Below the pieces are notes generated by a model. That model saw only the letters and a list, made by a program, of their open reading frames with translations, was not told the DNA's origin and did no database searches. 64,000 bases of DNA, from positions 248,001 to 312,000 of the forward strand of contig NZ_JAUSRO010000001.1 of the NCBI RefSeq assembly GCF_030811835.1, read 5' to 3'. The translations under genes and the position numbers were made by a program. The DNA is from Variovorax ginsengisoli. Lineage in GTDB: Bacteria > Pseudomonadota > Gammaproteobacteria > Burkholderiales > Burkholderiaceae_C. This document shows positions 8,458 through 17,555 of this stretch, piece after piece. Positions within the stretch are counted from its first letter, which is position 1, and each line of letters opens with the position of its first letter.

Positions 8458-9150
8458 TCAGGGCATGACCCAGCGATCGGCCGCGGCGCGGATGTGCGAG
8501 CGCATGGCCGACTCTGCGAGCAGGGGGTCACGCTGGTGGAGGCAGCGCAGGATCTGCTCGTGCTCGGCCAGTGCCTCGTTCCAGGTCGGCCGGCCTTCAA
8601 GGCGTTCGCGCATGTGGCTGGCCAGTGGCCCGCGCCGCTCGTCGAACAGGGTGCCCACCAGGCTCACGAGGATGGAATTGCCCGTCAGCTCGGCGATGCG
8701 CACATGGAACTCCCGGTCGTGCTCGAGCACGTCGCGCCCGGCCACGATGTCCGCCCGCATGGCCTCGACGCTCTCCTGCACGCGGGCCAGCCCCTCGGGT
8801 GTCGCATGCGCGCAGGCCAGCACGATGACGGCGCCTTCGAGCGCACCGCGGGCCTGCATCAGCTCGGCCGGACTTTCGCCCATCGACGGCGGCAGGGGTG
8901 AGCGTCGCAGCGTGCGGTTGCACACGTACACGCCCGACCCCATCCGGATCTCGACGCTGCCCTCGATTTCGAGCGCGATCAGCGCCTCGCGCAGCGACGG
9001 GCGTGACACGCCGAGCTGCTGTGCGAGGTCGCGCTCGGGCGGCAGCCTGTGGCCGTCCTTGTAGTTGCCCTGCTGGATCAGCAGGCGCACCTTGTCGGCG
9101 ATCTGCTGGTAGAGGCGGCGCGGTTCGAGCGATTTAGCGAGGTCGTTCAT
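8458..9150 (-). CDS. GntR-family regulator, FadR/FCD subgroup, probable regulator of the sugar-acid operon
   Basis: Transcription factor of 230 residues. An N-terminal winged helix-turn-helix (about 12-75, with RLPPERDLAQQLGVSRPSLREAL) precedes an all-helical FCD ligand-binding domain with the usual metal-site Asp/His pattern (DREFHVRIAELTGN, LAEHEQIL, SHIRAA). It is divergent from the permease gene at 9358. The 207-base gap holds a perfect TGGT-N3-ACCA palindrome and a long inverted repeat containing two near copies. I infer a repressor of the importer and sugar-acid catabolic genes that responds to a pathway intermediate, as UxuR/ExuR/LgoR-type FCD regulators do. Confidence 0.9.
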   Translation of the reverse strand: MNDLAKSLEPRRLYQQIADKVRLLIQQGNYKDGHRLPPERDLAQQLGVSRPSLREALIALEIEGSVEIRMGSGVYVCNRTLRRSPLPPSMGESPAELMQARGALEGAVIVLACAHATPEGLARVQESVEAMRADIVAGRDVLEHDREFHVRIAELTGNSILVSLVGTLFDERRGPLASHMRERLEGRPTWNEALAEHEQILRCLHQRDPLLAESAMRSHIRAAADRWVMP

Positions 9151-9178
9151 GGGCAGGGCTCAGATTGGTCAGTCAATG

Positions 9179-9189
9179 TGGTTAGACCA
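9179..9189. promoter_or_regulatory. FadR-type GntR operator, TGGTTAGACCA
   Basis: Perfect TGGT-N3-ACCA dyad, the published core of FadR-subfamily GntR operators. It lies 29 bases upstream of the regulator gene start and in the divergent promoter region. A wider dyad, ATTGGTC (9164-9170) and GACCAAT (9185-9191), encloses it. Autoregulation by the adjacent GntR protein is the simplest reading. Confidence 0.6.
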
Positions 9190-9274
9190 ATTACGGAGTT
9201 TGCGTGCATTCTGGCGTCGTCGCTCGCCAGTTTTGCTCTTTTCTCGTCGTTATTCTCCAAATCGGGGTTTACCC

Positions 9275-9315
9275 GGTAAGGCCAATTTGCAGTTTGCGGT
9301 TCAATTGGCCTTACC
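9275..9315. promoter_or_regulatory. 13-base perfect inverted repeat with FadR-like half sites
   Basis: Arms GGTAAGGCCAATT (9275-9287) and AATTGGCCTTACC (9303-9315) are exact reverse complements around a 15-base spacer. Each arm region contains a near match to TGGT-N3-ACCA: CGGTAAGGCCA at 9274-9284 and TGGCCTTACCA at 9306-9316. It ends 42 bases before the GTG start of the permease gene. It could be a pair of operators, or a hairpin in the leader. There is no following T-run, so I do not read it as a terminator. Confidence 0.5.
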
Positions 9316-9357
9316 AAAGAACGAGGGCCATGCACCCTCCTGCACCAGGCCTCCACC

Positions 9358-10041
9358 GTGAATTACTCCTTCGACTTCTCCGCGCCGCTGGCCTACTGGC
9401 CTGACCTGCTGGCGGGCGCGTGGACCACGCTGACCCTGTCGCTGGCATCGACCTTCTTCGGCTTCCTGCTCGGCGTGTTCTGCGCGCTGGCCAACACCGG
9501 CAACACCCGGTGGCTGGCGCGGCTGGCCGGCGTCTACATCGAGGTGGTGCGCAACACGCCGCTGCTGGTACAGGTATTCATCGTTTACTTCGGCCTGTCG
9601 TCCATGGGTCTGCAGGTCGGCGCCTTCACCGCGGCCACGGTGGCATTGGTGGTCAACGTGGGTGCCTACACCAGCGAGATCGTGCGCGCGGGCATCGAAT
9701 CGATCCCCAAGAGCCAGCTGGAAGCGGCCGAATGCATGGGCCTGTCGCGCTGGCAGATGCTGCGCCATGTGGTGCTGCCACCAGCCATCGAGCGCGTGTT
9801 CCCGGCGCTGTCGAGCCAGTACGTGCTGCTGATGCTGGCCTCGTCGATCTGCTCGCAGATCTCGGCCGAAGAATTGACGGCGGTGGCCAACCGCATTCAG
9901 TCGGACACCTTCCGCTCGGTCGAGACCTACCTCATCGTGGCGGTGGCCTACCTGGCGATGTCGCTCGTCATGCGCGGCGTGTTGTGGGCGGTGGCCATGG
10001 TCGCCTTCCCGCGCCGTCGCCGCCTGGGCACGCCCCTGTAA
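9358..10041 (+). CDS. ABC transporter permease, polar amino acid type (subunit 1)
   Basis: Inner-membrane permease of the HisM/GlnP family, 227 residues from a GTG start. About five membrane segments can be seen. The cytoplasmic coupling loop with the EAA-type signature reads SQLEAAECMGLSRWQMLRHVVLP near residues 118-140. It is the first gene of an operon running to 16994. A second permease, an ATPase and a periplasmic binding protein follow in order, giving a complete importer. The family usually carries polar amino acids, but here it is joined to sugar-acid catabolic genes, so the cargo is probably an acidic sugar derivative (inference). Confidence 0.88.
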   Translation: MNYSFDFSAPLAYWPDLLAGAWTTLTLSLASTFFGFLLGVFCALANTGNTRWLARLAGVYIEVVRNTPLLVQVFIVYFGLSSMGLQVGAFTAATVALVVNVGAYTSEIVRAGIESIPKSQLEAAECMGLSRWQMLRHVVLPPAIERVFPALSSQYVLLMLASSICSQISAEELTAVANRIQSDTFRSVETYLIVAVAYLAMSLVMRGVLWAVAMVAFPRRRRLGTPL

Positions 10042-10059
10042 ACCGAGGAGATGCACATC

Positions 10060-10693
10060 ATGGGTTTCCTCAACGCTGCACATTTTCAATTCCTGTTCAA
10101 CGGCCTGCTGTGGACGGTCGGGCTGTCGCTGCTGGCCTTTGCCGGCGGCGGGCTGCTCGGCTTTGCCGTGGCGCTGGGCAGTTCTTACGGGCCGCGCTGG
10201 TCGCGCCTGGCCGTGTCGGTCTACATCAAGCTGATCCAGGGCACGCCGCTGCTGGTACTGCTGCCGCTGGCGTACTTCGGCCTGCCCTCGCTGGGGCTGA
10301 ACGTCGCGCCGCTCACCGCGGCGGCCCTGGCGCTGTCGATCTACGTGTCGGCGTATCTGGGTGAGATCTGGCGTGGCTGCATCGAATCGGTGCCGCGCAC
10401 GCAGGCCGAAGCGGCCGAGTGCCTGGCCCTGCGTTGGCACCAGCGCGTGTGGAACGTGATCCTGCCGCAGGCCGTGAAGATCGCCACGCCGCCCACCGTG
10501 GGCTTCATGGTGCAGATCGTGAAGAACACGTCGCTCGCCTCGGCGATCGGCTTCGTGGAATTGGCTCGCGCGGGCCAGATCATCAACAACTCGACCTTCG
10601 AGCCGTTCGTCATCTTCGTGATCGTGGCGGCCTTGTACTTCGCCCTGTGTTACCCGCTGTCGGTGCTGAGCCGCCGCCTTGAGAGGAGCTTCC

Positions 10694-10710
<17 letters not shown>
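10060..10710 (+). CDS. ABC transporter permease, polar amino acid type (subunit 2)
   Basis: Second inner-membrane permease of the importer, about 216 residues. I take the ATG at 10060 because GAGGAG (10045-10050) then has a nine-base spacing. The ATG at 10051 would leave almost no spacing. The EAA loop reads TQAEAAECLALRWHQ and is followed by VILPQA. Several hydrophobic helices span the protein. It lies 18 bases after subunit 1, and its last 17 bases overlap the ATPase gene, which indicates coupling. Confidence 0.87.
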
Positions 10711-11422
<712 letters not shown>

Positions 11423-11461
11423 GCCCGCCTCCTTTTCTTGAATTCACAACGGAGACATTCC

Positions 11462-12238
11462 ATGCACAGCAAGCGTTCCCTTCTGATCCGCAGCCTGGTC
11501 GCCTCGGCCGCCCTGCTGGCCTTCGGCGCCGGCACCGCCCATGCCGACCTGCTCAAGGACATCCGCGAGGCGAAGAAAATCCGCATCGCGCTGGACACCG
11601 GCTCGCCACCCTACGGCTTCGTCGACGACGCCATGAAGCCGGTGGGCTCCGACGTGGAAACCGCGCACCTGCTGGCGCAGGACCTGGGCGTGGCCATCGA
11701 GATCGTGCAGACCACCAGCCCCAACCGCATCCCGTTCCTGCAGACCGGCAAGGCCGACATCGTGGTGGCCTCGCTGTCGGTCACGCCCGAGCGCGAGAAG
11801 GTCATCGACTTCTCGGTGCCGTACGCGCAGATCCTTGCGGTGGTCGCCGGTCCCAAGGGCGCGTCGATCAAGAGCTTCGAGGACCTCAAGGGCAAGCGCG
11901 TGGCCACCACGCGCGGCTCCAACAACGACAAAGTCGTGACCACCGGTGCCAAGGACGCGCAGATCGTGCGCTACGACGACGACGCCACGCTGGTAACCGC
12001 GGCCGTGAGCGGCCAGGCCGACATCATCGCCACCTCGCCGGCCATCGTGAGCACCGTGCTGGCCAAGTCGCCGCAGAAGGACCTCGAGCAGAAGTTCGTG
12101 ATGCAGACCGTGCCGCTGGGCATCGGCCTGCGCAAGAACGAGCCCGAACTCAAGGCCTGGATCAACGACTGGGTCGCCAAGAACACGGCCAACGGCAAGC
12201 TCGCCGTCATCTACAAGAAGTACCACGGCGGCCAGTAA
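11462..12238 (+). CDS. ABC transporter substrate-binding protein, polar amino acid type
   Basis: Periplasmic solute-binding protein of family SBP_bac_3, 258 residues. The signal peptide spans residues 1 to about 26 and ends GTAHA. The mature part carries the typical lobe sequence (IRIALDTGSPPYGF, GSDVETAHLLAQDLG, DIVVASLSVTPEREKVIDFS). The start at 11462 follows GGAG with good spacing. An ATG at 11438 would break the signal peptide. The ligand is unknown. The operon context favours a sugar acid or an amino-sugar acid rather than a plain amino acid. Confidence 0.9.
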   Translation: MHSKRSLLIRSLVASAALLAFGAGTAHADLLKDIREAKKIRIALDTGSPPYGFVDDAMKPVGSDVETAHLLAQDLGVAIEIVQTTSPNRIPFLQTGKADIVVASLSVTPEREKVIDFSVPYAQILAVVAGPKGASIKSFEDLKGKRVATTRGSNNDKVVTTGAKDAQIVRYDDDATLVTAAVSGQADIIATSPAIVSTVLAKSPQKDLEQKFVMQTVPLGIGLRKNEPELKAWINDWVAKNTANGKLAVIYKKYHGGQ

Positions 12239-12290
12239 GCCACTGCCCTGCCGCTCTTTCATCTCCTTCGCACCCACCCCTGGAACCACC

Positions 12291-13301
12291 ATGCTGACCG
12301 TGATCTGTGAAACCCCCGGCACCCTGCGCGCCGAGCAACGCGAACGCCCCGTACGCGGCGACGGCGAAGTGCTGTTGCGCGTCAAGCGCGTTGGCGTCTG
12401 CGGCACCGACCTTCACATCTTCACGGGCAACCAGCCCTTCCTGCAGTACCCGCGCGTCATGGGGCACGAACTGTCGGGCGTGGTGGAAGAGGGCGTGCCG
12501 GGCGGTCGGCTGGCGGCGGGCGACACCGTCTACGTCATGCCCTACATCTCCTGCGGCACTTGCGTTGCCTGCCGCCAGGGCAAGACCAACTGTTGCGTGA
12601 ACATCCAGGTGCTGGGCGTGCATCGCGACGGCGCCTTCACCGAATATCTGTCGCTGCCCGAAGCTTTCGTGCACAAGGCCGACGGCGCCACGCTTGACCA
12701 GGCCGCGATGATCGAGTTCCTCGCCATTGGTGCACACGCCGTGCGACGCGGCGACGTGCAGCCCGGCCAGCGTGTGCTGGTGGTGGGCGCGGGCCCGATC
12801 GGCATGGCCGCCATGATCTTCGCGCGCCTGCGCGGCGCACAGGTCACGGCCATCGACGGCCGGCAAGACCGCGTGGACTTCTGCCAGCGGGAGCTGGGTG
12901 TGGCCCATGCCGTCACACTGGGCGAGGGCGACGAGGCGAAGCTGTCGGCCGTCACGCAGGGCGAATTCTTCGACCAGGTCTTCGACGCCACCGGCAACGC
13001 CAAGGCCATCGAACGCGGCTTCGCGTTCGTGGCGCACGGCGGCAAGTACGTACTGATCTCGGTGGTGCGCGACACCATCACCTTCTCCGACCCGGAATTC
13101 CACAAGCGCGAGACCACCCTGCTGGGCAGCCGCAACGCGACCACCGAAGACTTCGAGACGGTGCTAGCCGCGATGCGCGCCGGCCAGGTGCCGACCGCTG
13201 CACTCAACACCCACCGCATGGCGCTGGCGGACGTGCCCGCCGACTTTGCGCAGCTGCTGGACCCGTCGCGCGGCGTGGTGAAGGCCATCGTGGAAGTCTG
13301 A
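12291..13301 (+). CDS. Zinc-type alcohol dehydrogenase, probable L-galactonate/L-gulonate 5-dehydrogenase
   Basis: Medium-chain zinc dehydrogenase, 336 residues. It has GVCGTDLHIF (catalytic zinc Cys), MGHELSG, a structural-zinc loop with cysteines in ISCGTCVACRQGKTNCC, and the Rossmann motif VVGAGPIGMAAM. Length and overall pattern match the LgoD/YjjN group, which oxidises L-galactonate to D-tagaturonate. The three following genes (tagaturonate-reductase-like, altronate dehydratase, KDG kinase) form exactly the route that would use this product, which raises the odds of that role. Other polyol or sugar-acid substrates cannot be excluded. Confidence 0.82.
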   Translation: MLTVICETPGTLRAEQRERPVRGDGEVLLRVKRVGVCGTDLHIFTGNQPFLQYPRVMGHELSGVVEEGVPGGRLAAGDTVYVMPYISCGTCVACRQGKTNCCVNIQVLGVHRDGAFTEYLSLPEAFVHKADGATLDQAAMIEFLAIGAHAVRRGDVQPGQRVLVVGAGPIGMAAMIFARLRGAQVTAIDGRQDRVDFCQRELGVAHAVTLGEGDEAKLSAVTQGEFFDQVFDATGNAKAIERGFAFVAHGGKYVLISVVRDTITFSDPEFHKRETTLLGSRNATTEDFETVLAAMRAGQVPTAALNTHRMALADVPADFAQLLDPSRGVVKAIVEV

Positions 13302-13308
13302 ACGCGCC

Positions 13309-14463
13309 ATGGCCCAACCCATCCTTCAATTCGGCACCAGCCGCTTCCTGCAGGCGCACGTGGACCTGTTCGTCTCCGAGGCCCTGGCGGGCGAGGGGGG
13401 CGCGGGCGACGCACTGGGCGGCATCACGGTGGTGCAGACCACCGACCGGCCTGATGGTGCGGCACGCATTGCCGCGCTGGCGCAGGGCGGTGGCTATCCC
13501 GTGCGCATCCGCGGGCTGGCCGGTGGCCAGCGCGTGGACCGCGCCGTGCAGTGCACGTCGGTGCGCGAAGCCTGGCAGGCCTCGACCCATTGGCCGCAAC
13601 TGCGCGACGCCGTGGTGCGCGACGTGCGCGTGATCGTCTCCAACACGGCCGACAAGGGCTACCTGCTCGACACGCGCGACAGCGCCGACGCATTGAAGGC
13701 CGGCCATCCGCCGCCGCACAGCTTTCCGGCCAAGCTGCTGGTGCTGCTGCACGGGCGCTGGCAACACGCGCCGGCCGCCCCCCTCACGCTGCTGCCCTGC
13801 GAGCTGATCGAGCGCAACGGCGATGTGCTGCGCGATGTGGTCGCCGGCCTGGCTGCCCGCTGGCAGCTCGCGCCCGCTTTCATGGACTGGTTGGGTGCCC
13901 ACTGCGTCTGGGCCAACTCGCTGGTCGACCGCATCGTGTCCGAAGCCATCGAGCCCGTGGGCGCCGTGGCGGAACCCTATGCCGTGTGGGTGATCGAGCG
14001 GCAGCCGCGCCTGCAGTTGCCTTGCACGCACCCGGCGATCGTGCTGACCGACTACCTCGCGTTCTACGAGCGCCTGAAGCTCTTTTTGCTGAACGCAGGC
14101 CACACCTACCTGGCCGAACGCTGGCTGCAGGACGGCCGCTCGGCCGACGAGACTGTGCGCCAGGCCATGGCCGACGCCGACCTTCGCAGCGGGCTCGAGG
14201 CCCTGTGGACCGAAGAAATCCTGCCTGTGTTCGATGCGCTGGGCGCGTCGGCGCGCGCGCAGGCCGACGCCTACCTGGTCGACGTGCGCGAGCGCTTCGA
14301 GAACCCGTTTCTCGACCATCGCATCGCCGACATTGCGCAGAACCATGTGCAGAAAAAGCAGCGCCGCTTCGGCCCGATCGTGGCGCTTGCGGCCGAGCGT
14401 GCGCCGCAGTTGCAGCAGCCACGTCTGCAGGCGGCCCTGGCCTCGGCCGCGCCTGTTCACTGA
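13309..14463 (+). CDS. Mannitol-dehydrogenase-family oxidoreductase, probable tagaturonate reductase
   Basis: Polyol-specific long-chain dehydrogenase, 384 residues. The N-terminal nucleotide-binding start is ILQFGTSRFLQAH. The family catalytic motif K-x5-N-x2-H appears as KLFLLNAGH near residue 248. It is about 100 residues shorter than E. coli UxaB, but both domains are represented. In context it would reduce D-tagaturonate to D-altronate with NADH, balancing the preceding dehydrogenase and feeding the altronate dehydratase 24 bases downstream. A related mannonate or arabinitol activity is possible. Confidence 0.82.
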   Translation: MAQPILQFGTSRFLQAHVDLFVSEALAGEGGAGDALGGITVVQTTDRPDGAARIAALAQGGGYPVRIRGLAGGQRVDRAVQCTSVREAWQASTHWPQLRDAVVRDVRVIVSNTADKGYLLDTRDSADALKAGHPPPHSFPAKLLVLLHGRWQHAPAAPLTLLPCELIERNGDVLRDVVAGLAARWQLAPAFMDWLGAHCVWANSLVDRIVSEAIEPVGAVAEPYAVWVIERQPRLQLPCTHPAIVLTDYLAFYERLKLFLLNAGHTYLAERWLQDGRSADETVRQAMADADLRSGLEALWTEEILPVFDALGASARAQADAYLVDVRERFENPFLDHRIADIAQNHVQKKQRRFGPIVALAAERAPQLQQPRLQAALASAAPVH

Positions 14464-14487
14464 TACCTGACCCTTGCCCTTGCTTCG

Positions 14488-16026
14488 ATGACGACCGACA
14501 CGCCGACCACTCCCCCCGCCCTGCAACTCGGCGCCGCCGACAACGTGGCCGTCGCGCGCCATGCGCTGGAGGCCGGTACGCGCGTCGTCGTGGGCACCCA
14601 CGAGGTGGTGTTGCGCGATCCGATCGCCTCGGGCCACAAGCTTGCGCTGGTGCCCATCGCCCGGGGCAGCATGGTGCTGAAGTATGGGCAGAGCATCGGC
14701 GTTGCCACGGCCGACATTGCGCCGGGCGACCACGTGCACGTGCACAACGTCGGCATGGCCGAGCCGAGCCACGCGCATGCGGCCGGTGCCGGCTACCGTG
14801 CCACCTCCATGCAGGCCGACGCGCTCACCTTCGATGGCTACGTACGTGCCGATGGCCGCGTCGCCACGCGCAACTACGTGGGCGTGATCTCCAGCGTGAA
14901 CTGCTCGGCCACGGTCTGCCGCCACATCGCCGACGCCTTCAGGGGCGAGGCGCTGGCGGCCTTTCCGAACGTGGACGGCGTGGTCGCCATCACGCATGGC
15001 AGCGGCTGCGGCATGGGCGGCAACGGTGAAGGGCTGGCGCTGCTGCAGCGCACGCTGCGCGGCTATGCCAACCATCCCAATTTCGCAGGCGTGCTGGTCA
15101 TCGGCCTGGGTTGCGAGGTCAACCAGATCGCGCCGCTGGTGGAGACGCTGACCGCGCGCAGCCCCGGCATGTTCGCCACCCTGACCATCCAGGACGAGGG
15201 CGGCACGCGCGAAACCATTGCCCAGGGCAAGCTGCTGGTGCAGGACATGCTCGCCCAGGCCGACCAGGCGCGGCGCTCGCCGGTGCCGCTTCGCCACCTT
15301 GCGCTGGGCCTGCAATGCGGCGGGTCCGACGGCTATTCGGGCATCAGCGCCAACCCGGCACTGGGTGCGGCGGTCGACCTGCTGGTGCGCCATGGCGGCA
15401 CCGCCATCCTGTCGGAAACGCCCGAGATCTACGGCGCCGAGCACCTGCTGACGCACCGTGCAGCCACGCCCGCGGTGGCCGACAAGCTGCTGGAGCGCCT
15501 GCGCTGGTGGGAGCGTTATGCGGCGCTGCACGGTGGCGACCTGAACAACAACCCGTCGCCCGGCAATAAGGCCGGCGGCATTACCACCATCCTGGAGAAA
15601 TCGCTGGGTGCCGTGGCCAAGGCGGGCTCGACCGGTCTCATGGATGTCGTCGAATACGCCGAGCCCGTGCGCACGCAGGGTCTGGTGTTCATGGATACGC
15701 CGGGCTACGACCCGGTCTCGGCCACCGGCCAGGTGGCCGGCGGCGCCAACCTCATCTGCTTCACCACGGGCCGCGGCTCCACCTACGGCTGCAAGCCCAC
15801 GCCCTCGCTCAAGCTGGCGACCAACACGCCGATGTTCGAGCGCATGTCGCTCGACATGGACTTCGACTGCGGCGGCATCGTCGACGGGCGGCAGAGCATC
15901 GCCGAAGCCGGCGAAGCGCTGTTCCGGCTGATGATCGCCACGGCCTCTGGTGAGCGCAGCCGCAGCGAGGACAACGGCCTGGGCGACAACGAGTTCCTGC
16001 CGTGGCAACTCGGCGCGGTGATGTGA
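14488..16026 (+). CDS. uxaA: Altronate dehydratase
   Basis: Cytosolic dehydratase that turns D-altronate into 2-keto-3-deoxygluconate. The 512-residue protein carries a small N-terminal SAF domain (about 1-105) fused to the galactarate dehydratase/altronate hydrolase domain. Signature segments are GCGMGGNGEG, LGLQCGGSDGYSGISANPALG and, near the C-terminus, FTTGRGSTYGCKPTPSLKLATN. The length is like that of E. coli UxaA. The ATG follows the reductase gene by 24 bases, and the stop overlaps the KDG kinase start by one base (TGATG). A galactarate dehydratase of the same superfamily is the main alternative. Confidence 0.9.
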   Translation: MTTDTPTTPPALQLGAADNVAVARHALEAGTRVVVGTHEVVLRDPIASGHKLALVPIARGSMVLKYGQSIGVATADIAPGDHVHVHNVGMAEPSHAHAAGAGYRATSMQADALTFDGYVRADGRVATRNYVGVISSVNCSATVCRHIADAFRGEALAAFPNVDGVVAITHGSGCGMGGNGEGLALLQRTLRGYANHPNFAGVLVIGLGCEVNQIAPLVETLTARSPGMFATLTIQDEGGTRETIAQGKLLVQDMLAQADQARRSPVPLRHLALGLQCGGSDGYSGISANPALGAAVDLLVRHGGTAILSETPEIYGAEHLLTHRAATPAVADKLLERLRWWERYAALHGGDLNNNPSPGNKAGGITTILEKSLGAVAKAGSTGLMDVVEYAEPVRTQGLVFMDTPGYDPVSATGQVAGGANLICFTTGRGSTYGCKPTPSLKLATNTPMFERMSLDMDFDCGGIVDGRQSIAEAGEALFRLMIATASGERSRSEDNGLGDNEFLPWQLGAVM

Positions 16027-16994
16027 TGCAACCCGCCACGACCTTCGAGGCCCCTGCGCCCGTGCTGGACGTGCTCACCGTCGGCGAGCCCATGGCGCTC
16101 TTCATGGCCACGTCGCCCGGCGAACTGCATGCGGTGTCGGACTACCGGCGCGTGGCCGCGGGCGCGGAGCTGAACGTGGCCACCGGCCTGGCCCGGCTCG
16201 GCTTGCGCACGGGCTACATCACGCGCCTGGGCGCCGATTCGTTCGGTCGCTTCCTGCAGGGCGAGTTGGCCCGTGAAGGCATCGACGAGCGCCACGTGGC
16301 CATCGATGCGGCGCACTCGACCGGCTTCATGATGAAGACGCGCGCCGACGATGGCCGCGACCCGCAGATCGAATACTTCCGCAAGGGCTCGGCCGCCAGC
16401 CACCTGTCGATCGCCGATGCGCCGGCGGGCGGCTTTCCTGCGCGCCACCTGCATCTGACTGGCATCACGCCGGCGCTGTCGCCCGCCACGCGCGAACTGG
16501 CATTCCATCTGGCGCGGCAGGCGCGGGCCGCTGGCGCCACCATCTCCTTCGACCCCAACCTGCGCCCGCGCCTCTGGCCGTCGCGCGAGGCGATGGTCGA
16601 CTGCATCAACGCGCTGGCGGCGCTCAGCGACCTGGTGCTGCCCGGTCTTTCCGAAGGCGAGTTGCTCACGGGGCACACCACGCCTGAAGCCGTGGCGGAT
16701 TTCTACCTGTCGCAAGGTGCGCGGCAGGTGGTGGTCAAGCTCGGGCCCGAGGGAGCGTTCTTTGCGGAGCAAGGCGGCGCGTCCGGCATCGCGGCGGGTC
16801 TGCCGGTCTCGCGCGTGGTGGACACGGTGGGTGCGGGTGACGGCTTTGCAGTGGGCGTGGTCAGCGGCTTGCTCGAAGGCCTGACGCTGACGGGTGCCGC
16901 GGCGCGCGGCAATGCGATCGGTGCACGCGTGGTGCAGTTTCCCGGCGACTCCGACGGCCTGCCGACCCGCGCGGAGCTCGACGCCGCGCGCTGA
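16026..16994 (+). CDS. kdgK: 2-dehydro-3-deoxygluconate (KDG) kinase, PfkB family
   Basis: Ribokinase-fold sugar kinase that phosphorylates KDG to KDPG, 322 residues. The PfkB signature is VVDTVGAGDGFAVG near the C-terminus with the catalytic Asp. The N-terminal substrate region is GEPMALFM with GAELNVATGLARLG. The start at 16026 overlaps the uxaA stop. An in-frame ATG at 16002 lies further inside uxaA. It closes the operon, and the next gene is convergent. No KDPG aldolase gene is in the window, so the final cleavage must be supplied from elsewhere. Confidence 0.9.
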   Translation: MQPATTFEAPAPVLDVLTVGEPMALFMATSPGELHAVSDYRRVAAGAELNVATGLARLGLRTGYITRLGADSFGRFLQGELAREGIDERHVAIDAAHSTGFMMKTRADDGRDPQIEYFRKGSAASHLSIADAPAGGFPARHLHLTGITPALSPATRELAFHLARQARAAGATISFDPNLRPRLWPSREAMVDCINALAALSDLVLPGLSEGELLTGHTTPEAVADFYLSQGARQVVVKLGPEGAFFAEQGGASGIAAGLPVSRVVDTVGAGDGFAVGVVSGLLEGLTLTGAAARGNAIGARVVQFPGDSDGLPTRAELDAAR

Positions 16995-17003
16995 AGACCC
17001 GGT

Positions 17004-17477
17004 TCAGCGCTTCCAGAAGCTCCGATGGGGCGCGGTGATTTCGGCCTCCAGCGCCGGCACCGGGCCGATCACCTCCGTCGGACGTTGCCCACTCGCCAGC
17101 ACCGTGCGGCAGGGCAGGCTCAGCGTCGGGTTCTCCGGATGGTCCCCCGTCAGCGCCAGCAGTGCAGATTCTTCCGCGCCATACACCACGCGGCCGATGC
17201 CTGCCCAGTACACCGTGCCCGCGCACATGGCGCAAGGCTCGAAGGTGGTGACCAGCGTGCACTGCGCCAGGTAGGCGCCTGGATAGTTGGCTGCAGCCGT
17301 TCGCGCCAGCGTCGATTCGGCATGGTTCACCGTATCGATGTTGCCCTGTTCGGCCAGCACCGTGTCGCCGTCGGGTGCCACCAGCAGCGCGCCGAACGGA
17401 TGCCGGCCCATTGCCATCGCGCGCAGCGCCACCTGGTTGGCGCGCCGCAGTGCGACCACTGTCTGTGCGGGCGTCAT
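17004..17477 (-). CDS. Cytidine-deaminase-fold nucleoside/nucleobase deaminase (copy 2)
   Basis: Zinc deaminase of the CDA fold, about 157 residues from the ATG at 17477. It has an NHAESTLART segment (zinc His and catalytic Glu), EPCAMCAGTVYWAG (zinc cysteines) and a C-terminal HRSFWKR reminiscent of guanine deaminase tails. It is paralogous to the deaminase at 1974. It lies 78 bases after the permease of a THI5-like ABC transporter in the same direction, so the imported ligand may be an amino-substituted heterocycle that is deaminated (inference). An upstream ATG at 17504 is a less likely start. Confidence 0.85.
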   Translation of the reverse strand: MTPAQTVVALRRANQVALRAMAMGRHPFGALLVAPDGDTVLAEQGNIDTVNHAESTLARTAAANYPGAYLAQCTLVTTFEPCAMCAGTVYWAGIGRVVYGAEESALLALTGDHPENPTLSLPCRTVLASGQRPTEVIGPVPALEAEITAPHRSFWKR

Positions 17478-17555
17478 GGATGTTCCTGCCTTCTCGCCAA
17501 ACACCGCGGAACCGGTCTTGCCGGGCCGCTGGTGTTACCCCCGGCAGGGGGCGAG

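Noticed and set aside
13204..16008. Antisense open frame of about 930 residues over the sugar-acid genes; a similar one of about 940 residues at 61127-63949 over xdhB
   Set aside because: Typical shadow frames in high-GC DNA opposite well-supported enzymes; composition dominated by Arg, Ala, Gly and His without motifs.
17538..17551. CCCCC/GGGGG hairpin after the ABC permease gene as a terminator
   Set aside because: Stem of five base pairs only, and no T-run on either strand.
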